Assembly: GCA_037043015.1 (NCBI GenBank)
Contig: CM073329.1
Location: 6,588,648 to 6,652,647, forward strand
Source: Bryum argenteum
Lineage: Eukaryota; Streptophyta; Bryopsida; Bryales; Bryaceae
Length of the DNA: 64,000 nucleotides
Direction of reading: 5' to 3'
In this document: piece by piece, positions 57,964 through 64,000 of the stretch
Numbering within the stretch: position 1 is the first letter of the stretch
Layout of the letters: each line of letters starts with the position of its first letter
Made by a program: the position numbers and the translations under genes
Notes under the pieces: generated by a model
Seen by the model: the letters and a program-made list of their open reading frames with translations, nothing else
Databases searched by the model: none
Told to the model about the DNA's origin: nothing

Positions 57964-60365
57964 TTAGAACGTAGCAGGAGCAGCACCACCGTTGTGGTCA
58001 AAAGGATGCTTGACCTGTAATGGAGCTGGCTGCTGTCTTTGTTGTTGTGAAGCCACATCCACATCTCTCATCATGTCGAAGCGGCCATTGCTTTGAGTCG
58101 CTTGGTATGCAAGCAGATTCGTGTAGTAGCCTACCCTCCCTGGTGACCCGTTCGGTCCAACCTGCAGAAGCCATAATTACCTGAACTTAGTACTCCTGAT
58201 TACCACTGTAAGGTAGAGGTACCTAAAATGGTGGCAAATCGCCTTTTACCTACAATTGGAATTGTTGAATCTATACATATTCTTGTAGGGAGGTGCATTG
58301 CAAGGGAACTCCAGTGCAACAAAGCACATATGATAGGGAAAATGTGTGTAGAATTTATAAAGAGCCAAATTCTCATTGCAATGCATATACTCATCTATGA
58401 AGCAGTTCATACTTTATCGAGCAGGTACGCCCCCGAATTGGGTGGCTCTGACTTAACTACTATTGCGACTCACTTAACTGACCCTAGCTAATTAGACATT
58501 AACTAAGTTGGTGGAGATGATAATGGAGTAGAGAGAGTAACAGATAATTTAATGAAAGGTGGAAGGGTTTATCTTACATCTGCAACGCCTGCATTTGTTG
58601 GTGGTAGAGTAGCAGCAGCAAGGGCCGGAGCAGGTGCTAAATGATTATGCTGTGGTTGTTGAAGCTGTTGCCCCTGATGTTGCTGTTGCTGTATCCACTT
58701 TGGGTAGGGATCGAGTTCTGTCACTTCTTCACTATCTGAGGACCATGTCTGTGTAAGCATCGATGGGCGCTAGCTTTGAGCTACATCAAACAAAACCGAA
58801 ATTCAGAAAGAACTGGAATCGCAAACTTTGCAGTACCGAGCAGAGATCAAGTCTCAAGAAACTCACCAATGCATGCCACTTCTTTGCAATTTTCCTCCGA
58901 CTCTGGCCATTTCTCATCTTCTGGTTGTGGAAAAAATATTTGCTCTGCGTTTCGATGCACGAACAGAAATTAGTTTTAAGACACTTTGTGCTGTTCTGTA
59001 CAGCAAAACATCCAAGCAAGCTAAAAGCTTTCTTCAAATACAAGGTTCAGGCACACACCATGTTCCGACTTCTCACCTCTTTGCCACTTCTTTGCAGCGC
59101 CCTTGATGCCCCATTCCTCTCCAAGCGTCAGCTGGTGATGATGATTGATCGCCTCTAATAACGACGGGAGCTCATCAACATTGGATATGAGAGTTTTGGC
59201 AGTGAATCCCATCTCCTTGATTTTGAGAACAGTTTCAGGTCGAAGCCCAAAACCTTCAAAGAACGTGTCTAGGTCTATGGAGGCCATCATGGAGCTCTGA
59301 AATCAACAAAATAAAATAAAAACTTCACCTTAGAATGCACCTTCACCACATTATTACTGTAGCAAAGAACTGCTGAAAACACCGAAAGCATCACAACAAA
59401 CCTCTAAAAAATCCCTAACGCTTCTCCTTTCACCCATTGCATTTGCAACCCCTAGAAATCTAATTCTAGTGTAAAGCCAGCATTGGTCCTACAGATATAT
59501 GTTGCAACTAGAAGTTACAAGGCTAGTGCACAGAGATTCAAAAGACAGTAAGACGTATCAATCAAAGCCCAGACTTAGCAACACGATTTCGCTCTTGACC
59601 ACAATTCATCACCTTATCTCGAAAAAACGAAGATATATGGAAGGGGCTGAGACGGACCACCCTAAAATACTCCATAGTGATTCGAAACCTCAAAAACTGT
59701 TTTTTTCTAAACAAAAGCAGTCAGAGCCAAATTCAAGACTAAAAACTCGCTCTCTACAGAACCTAAACCTAAACAGCAATAGTCGAGCCTCATGCTCTGC
59801 AAAGATCTAAGGAATATCGAGCATCGCCTTAACTGATACCGAGAATCTGATCATTTTGCAACGTCCTTGAATTCCAGAGGACGAATCGTTAGCCATTCCA
59901 ATTCCCCCAAAGCCAGAAAGGTATCGATTCGGTGCATGAGACGATTGAGAGAAAGAGCGTTAGGGTTTGACGTACCATGCGCAAGAGGAGTTCCTGCTGC
60001 GAGCCATGGCGGTCGCCTTTCCGGCCAGAGGTGAGCGCATGCTCGGCGCTTCCAGAGGAATGATCAGACGCCGACGAGGTCCCCCGTCGGTGGTTCGACG
60101 TCTTCAAGGGCTTGCGCTTCTTCTGAGTCTGCTCACGAGCCATCTCAATCAACCGAAGCTCCTCGCGAGCCTCGTCGGGGACCGTAGGGCAGCCCGTGAC
60201 GCCCGCCTGCCGCTTGTTACCCAGCAAGTGCGCCCGGATGCGCATCGCATTTCCCTGAAACTCCTTGTCGCAGTGCAGACACCGCACCAACGTCGCCATG
60301 CCGTGCTTCTCCGGCTCCTTGAGCACGATCACATGGTTCCATTCCACTCCCTTCACCTTCACCAT
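57964..60365 (-). CDS. BED zinc-finger protein with a LEAFY-SAM-like domain and Gln-rich tail (5 exons)
   Basis: Minus-strand exons are 60365-59976, 59296-59059, 58944-58867, 58735-58578 and 58161-57964. Donors (ATG/GTACGT, CATG/GTGTGT, ATTG/GTGAGT, AGAT/GTAAGA) and acceptors give phases 0, 1, 1, 0 that join cleanly into 353 residues. Residues 1-65 form a BED-type finger: W9, C29-x2-C32, H46, C59, the plant arrangement with RIRAHLLG. Then comes a basic Ser-rich linker. Residues about 137-205 resemble the N-terminal SAM-type oligomerisation domain of LEAFY/FLORICAULA: FGLRPET, KIKEMGFTAKTL (154-166) and GEEWGIKGAAK (189-199) align in order with that family's conserved GIR..T, KI.ELGFT..TL and GERYGIK..R. 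An acidic stretch (FFPQPEDEKWPESEE), the motif LDPYPKW and a Gln/Pro-rich tail follow. No LEAFY C-terminal DNA-binding domain or transposase core is seen. A nuclear DNA-binding, self-associating role is inference. Exon 5 lies in the tandem array. A further exon in intron 1 is possible. Confidence 0.75.
58228..58491 (+). CDS. 87-codon hypothetical frame across the array's right junction
   Basis: The frame starts MVANRLLPTIGIVES and ends LTTIATHLTDPS-stop. Its first half lies in A3 and is repeated in A1 and A2, where the frame instead continues as CVEVMKSQLKVSL and stops early. Its second half is unique. It occupies the last intron of the BED/LFY-like gene on the opposite strand. The text is protein-like, so it may be a remnant of a repeat-encoded protein. 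No family is recognised. Confidence 0.25.
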   Translation: MVANRLLPTIGIVESIHILVGRCIARELQCNKAHMIGKMCVEFIKSQILIAMHILIYEAVHTLSSRYAPELGGSDLTTIATHLTDPS

Positions 60366-60399
60366 GATCCCCCCCTCCCTTGCTCCAAACTCTAATCAA

Positions 60400-61479
60400 A
60401 CCCCACGCAAAACTCCTCCCGGAACCCTAAAATGCTCCAAATAGTCCAAATTTTGTGGCAAAAATTGCAAAATATGTGGCGATTTGAGGATGATGCTATG
60501 TGCTTGTTCCCATTCTAGAGGTCGTGAGCAAGTGCAATGATTTCATGACGACAAAAAAAAACAATGAAAGGCTAAAACCCCTCTTCGTCGTCTCCTTCGC
60601 TGGAGCAAGAGTGGACTACCTGTACTGTACAGTAAAAGAGTGTGGATGTGCTATTTCTTTCCCTTTCGCTTTTCATTCCCTTTTGGAAAGAGCAAATTGA
60701 GTTCAAAGAAAACAAGATGGAGTATAATCAATTTTGGGTTGTTCATGGTTTTGTCAATAATTTGGTCTTATATATGTTGTATTTCACTATTATTTTGGTA
60801 TCTTACTAACTAAAAAAGGTGACCCTTTTATAGTCATACACTCCAAGAAGGTGTATGACTCTTTTAAGTTTTGAATATTTTGTGTTTCCATATGTTTTCA
60901 AGATGAACTTGTGCTACTTTCTTGTGAAAAAATCCTCCATCATTTTCAGCAAAAAAGGTTATTTCACAATATTGTGTTTACAATATTGTTTTATTATTAT
61001 TTTGATGGAAAGTATCTTTGAACATTTTCTTGCATTCTTTTGTCAAATGAAGCTCCAAAATAATTGTAGTATGATTTGAGACAAGCATGATAGCACCGAA
61101 TTGTACACAAGAGTTTATTGATTATTCATGTTCTGCATTATTTATTTGTTGCACATTTTTGTTTCAAAAACTAAGAAATTTTATTAATCAAAACCATCTA
61201 TTGTATACACATTTGTTTTGAGATTCTACTCAATTGAGTATAAGCAAAAAATCCAAATGTTTTAACTTTTGGATTTCCTCTAACTTTTTACTTGAACCAC
61301 AACCAACATCAAACTTTCGTTAATATCGAAAACCCTCCAACAATTATTGTTTCTACAGCTCTTCAATTTAGTCGCCTTACCCCTAAACGTCCTTGGGGAA
61401 TTTTTAGCCAAAAACTCATTTTGTTTCAAAGTGTCATAAATAGAATGGAGAGAAGCTATTTTGACCTTAACCGAACCAA
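60400..61479. other. Upstream flank of the BED/LFY-like gene, AT-rich
   Basis: The first 100 bases are probably 5' UTR and promoter on the minus strand. The rest is AT-rich without a recognisable gene. Several open frames of 60-75 codons lack bias or motif. Confidence 0.4.
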
Positions 61480-61671
61480 CTTGTAATAACTTGTTGTATA
61501 TCATGTGAATCAAAACTTGACTCATGAGACCTCATAGATTGTGAAATCATAAGAATTAAGGCCCAAAACAGGCTACAAATACCATCATCAAAATACTACC
61601 AACAAGAGATTTACAATCAAAATATCATCAACTATGAAATTGTTCATCTTCATCTCAAAAACACTCTTGTA

Positions 61672-61705
<34 letters not shown>

Positions 61706-61900
61706 ATCAAAAAGATGTATTGGCTCAACTAATAGCCTTGTAATGGTGAAAACAAACCAAAAAATTTACAAAGGGAAAATAGTCTAAAGTCATACCCCTT
61801 ACACTCACTTTTATGTTATATTTTCAATACTTTTTTGATTGGGTTAAGGTTTTTATCACTAAAACTAGAAAATTACTAGAATCCATCCAAAAATATGAAG
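61480..61900. repeat. Dispersed repeat copy with an A30 tract
   Basis: GACCTCATAGATTGTGAAATC, TTGGCTCAACTAATAGCC, TTGTAATGGTGAAAAC and AAAATTTACAAAGGG follow the order of the copy at 14210-14640. An uninterrupted run of 30 A lies at 61673-61702, at the place where the 14.2-kb copy has a T-rich run, so it looks like slippage inside the repeat rather than a retroposon tail. Confidence 0.5.
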
Positions 61901-63356
61901 TCAAAAATTTAACAGCAGATGAGGAAGATATAACTTCTCAAAAATCATCCATTTTTTCTTTTTTTTCACTGTGAATGCATCGTTGCAAATCTAATACCAA
62001 AGTTACTTGCTCAAAAAAAAAAACTATATAATTGTTGTGATGCATCTAAAGATCACAATCAAGTAAAGAAAAACCATGTAAAAATATTTAAAATCTTACA
62101 TAATTGACTAACAATTGTAAAACATGCAAAATGTTTGAAAACCCAAAAACAAAAGTTGCATGCCTTTACTGAAATGCTTTCCATTCATTCATAATTTATT
62201 TTATGAGTTAGCCATTTTCACAACACAAACTAGATTTAATTTGTGACCCCATCCCACTGGGCTTTCAATTTAGGGTTGAATATAACGATTTTACCCTCAA
62301 ACCAACACTTGAAATTCTTGACGTTTTCACCGTCAAAACAACACTTGGAATTCCAAGAAGAGTTGTTTCATAGACATATAAACATGCAAAAGATATACCT
62401 CTACAAACATGGCATTTCAATCGAAACATCCTACATCATTGGGTACAAGAAAACCACATCTAACAAATATCCATCCATGTCCATCCATACAATCACACAC
62501 TATCAACATCATGTGGTTCATCGCTTCATGTTGGACGTGTGGACTTCACAGCCTCCCAAAAACACGAATCAAGCAGACGAATCACAGCATTGATATTTCC
62601 AACCCCAGTAACTCAAAAGTGTTAAGATTTACACGCACCTCATGTATTCAACTCCAGTAACTCATTTAAACAGTTTAAGCAGATTTGAGGTATTTAAATT
62701 CAACAGAAAATCCACCCTTGAGTCGACTCATTCATGCTAATTGTGACTATTTCTAATCTAAACTTTCTCCAATCGGGGTGGAGGTTTTTTACTTACTAGG
62801 ACCTCTCCGAAAAAAATGTAGGTCCCAGGATCCAAACTTGGCACCATATTTACCACAACAAGCCTTTAAGCCCATTCTGCAGGCACCTGCGAGAAATTTG
62901 CCTATGTGAAAGTTAGTGCCAAGAGAGTTCGTAGAGGAAAATGTGCACCTCCCAAGATGGCGATGAACAACTGCACGGAACTACCGAAGTCTCACATTTG
63001 TAATAAAAAAAACTCATCTTGAAGAGCACAGAATGGCATCTTCAAACCTCGACTAGCAGATATTGAGGGCATAAGTTAACAAGCATTCAAATATCATAAT
63101 TTACATGTCTATTGCCATCACATTCCTTGATATATTAGACCTCACTCAACAATTGTAGAATGTCCACTATCGCTAGACTACGAACATTCACTGGTAGTAC
63201 GGGCCCATGTTTCGACGTTCTACAATTTCACACCACTGCTTAGAATCTCTTCCCCTCGGGGTAGATAGACACAGATATACATGCGGAAGTGGCACAGATT
63301 GTGATGATAGCCACAGAATACTGTACAGAAAAGATACAAGAAGCTCATCATCTTAC
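61901..63356. other. Intergenic or 3' region of the second BED/LFY-like gene
   Basis: A 116-codon plus-strand frame at 62243-62593 has no motif. No copy of the terminal exon found at 57964-58161 is seen here, so the neighbouring gene's 3' end is missing, different or shorter. A minus-strand CTCGCAG acceptor near 62880 followed by GTGCCTGCAGAATGGGC and an early stop is a weak candidate for a short alternative last exon. Confidence 0.3.
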
Positions 63357-63928
63357 ATCTGTGACCCCTGGGTTTGGTGGTGGAGCGGTGAGGCTCGGCG
63401 GGGGTGCTAAATGATTGTGCGCTGGTTGCAGTTGTTGTTCTTGTTCCCCTTGCTGCTGCGGCGGCGGTTGCAGCTGTTGTTGCGGTTGTTGCTGCTGCCC
63501 CTGCTGTTGTTGTTGTTGATGTTGTTCTTGCTGCTGCTGATGTTGCATCCACTTTGGATAGGGGTCGAGCACTGTGACTTCTTCAGTGTCTGAGGATCAT
63601 GTCTGTGGTATAAGCATCGATGGGCGCTAGCTTTGAGCTACATCAAACAAGAACGGAAATTTCAGAAAGAATTGGACACTGCAGAGTTTTCTGAGTAGCA
63701 CCAAAGAGGGCAATTACTGTGGTGAAAAACTCATGCAGATGAAAGAGATCCTCAGAAATCTTACATGATGCAGAGATCGCTCACCCACAGTAACTGCAAT
63801 CTTTGAGTTGTCCCTAGTACTGAGCAAAGATCAAGTCTGAAAAAACTCACCAATACAAGCCACTTCTTTACATGTATCCTCCGACTCCGGCCATTTCTCA
63901 TCTTCTGGTTGTGAGAAAAATACTTGCT
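63357..63928 (-). CDS. Second BED/LFY-like gene, partial (exons 3 and 4 visible)
   Basis: Minus-strand exons 63928-63851 (78 bp) and 63589-63357 (233 bp) match exons 3 and 4 of the gene at 57964-60365, with the same splice sites and phases. Exon 3 has the same length and conserves FF.QPEDEKWPESE and CKEVACI, with mostly conservative or silent changes, which shows it was coding. Exon 4 conserves EEVT.LDPYPKW and HNHLAP, but its Gln/Pro-rich tract is 25 residues longer. Intron text flanking exon 4 is also conserved. The 5' exons lie beyond the window and no terminal exon is found. A TGA just upstream of exon 4 lies in the intron under this model and is not a mutation. Confidence 0.65.
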
Positions 63929-64000
63929 CTGCGTTTCAACACAAACACAAAATCTCAAAATCGTTCTATTAAAAGGTTCCTCCAAGTACACAGGAAATAT

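Larger units (their letters stand above)
54487..58383 (+). repeat. Tandem array partial unit 3 (A3 only)
   Basis: It matches A1 and A2 up to about 58350. Similarity then weakens through a short homologous but diverged stretch and ends by about 58383, inside the last intron of the minus-strand BED/LFY-like gene. The array is therefore A-B-A-B-A, and this last A is the one attached to the complete gene. Confidence 0.9.

Noticed and set aside
25514..58383. A-B-A-B-A array as tandem LTR retrotransposons sharing LTRs, with A as the LTR
   Set aside because: A does not begin TG or end CA, shows no flanking target duplication and lacks a primer-binding site. It carries a terminal exon with acceptor and stop, and B has no recognisable gag, protease, reverse transcriptase or integrase.
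58786..59043. Long minus-strand frame running through exon 3 of the BED/LFY-like gene
   Set aside because: It is in a different frame from the splice-consistent exon and its product is not conserved in the paralogue, whereas the QPEDEKWPESE frame is.
63590..63610. Nonsense mutation (TGA) before exon 4 of the second BED/LFY-like gene
   Set aside because: The stop lies upstream of the CCTCAG acceptor that also gives the correct phase in the complete paralogue, so it is intronic.
1..64000. CRISPR arrays, bacterial operons, riboswitches, rRNA or organellar inserts
   Set aside because: No regularly spaced direct repeats with unique spacers were seen, and no ribosome-binding-site-linked gene runs, rRNA core sequence or plastid or mitochondrial genes were recognised.

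Overview
The window looks like nuclear DNA of a land plant. Genes have short GT-AG introns, GC-rich exons and AT-rich intergenic DNA full of small transposon relics. The gene set is typically plant: a CYP74 oxylipin P450, a CCX-type cation/calcium exchanger and an SKP2-like F-box/LRR protein. The CYP74 has no obvious plastid transit peptide. Together with my impression of the protein sequences this suggests a bryophyte, perhaps a moss, but that is inference. No prokaryotic, organellar or viral block was recognised.

Layout. 1-3.1 kb: a three-exon CYP74 (allene oxide synthase-like) gene, + strand. 3.1-5.7 kb: repeats, including a tRNA-derived SINE with an 11-bp target-site duplication. 5.75-8.63 kb: a four-exon cation/calcium exchanger, + strand. 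8.6-21.7 kb: a gene-poor stretch with three copies of a TTAA-flanked MITE, two copies of a second MITE family, nested inverted-repeat elements, microsatellites and a decayed minisatellite. 21.7-25.45 kb: an SKP2A/B-like F-box gene, + strand.

25.5-58.4 kb: a large tandem duplication. Its layout is A-B-A-B-A, where A is about 3.87 kb and B about 10.6 kb, so the two full units are 14,484 and 14,489 bp. The array starts in the 3' flank of the F-box gene and ends inside the last intron of a minus-strand gene at 58.0-60.4 kb. Every A copy therefore carries that gene's last exon, and two of the three are orphan exons. B carries pieces of a multi-exon minus-strand gene of a family I could not name. 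A roughly 350-bp patch in it differs strongly between units that are otherwise nearly identical.

58.0-60.4 kb holds what I consider the most interesting gene. Five exons with consistent splice phases encode about 353 residues: an N-terminal BED zinc finger, then a segment that resembles the SAM-type oligomerisation domain of LEAFY/FLORICAULA, then an acidic stretch and a Gln-rich tail. No LEAFY DNA-binding domain and no hAT transposase catalytic core is seen. A second, partial copy of this gene with a longer Gln tract lies at the right edge (63.36-63.93 kb).

The genes do not form a pathway. The CYP74 acts in oxylipin synthesis, the CCX in cation transport, the F-box protein in SCF-type ubiquitination, and the BED/LFY-like protein is presumably a DNA-binding oligomeric nuclear factor.
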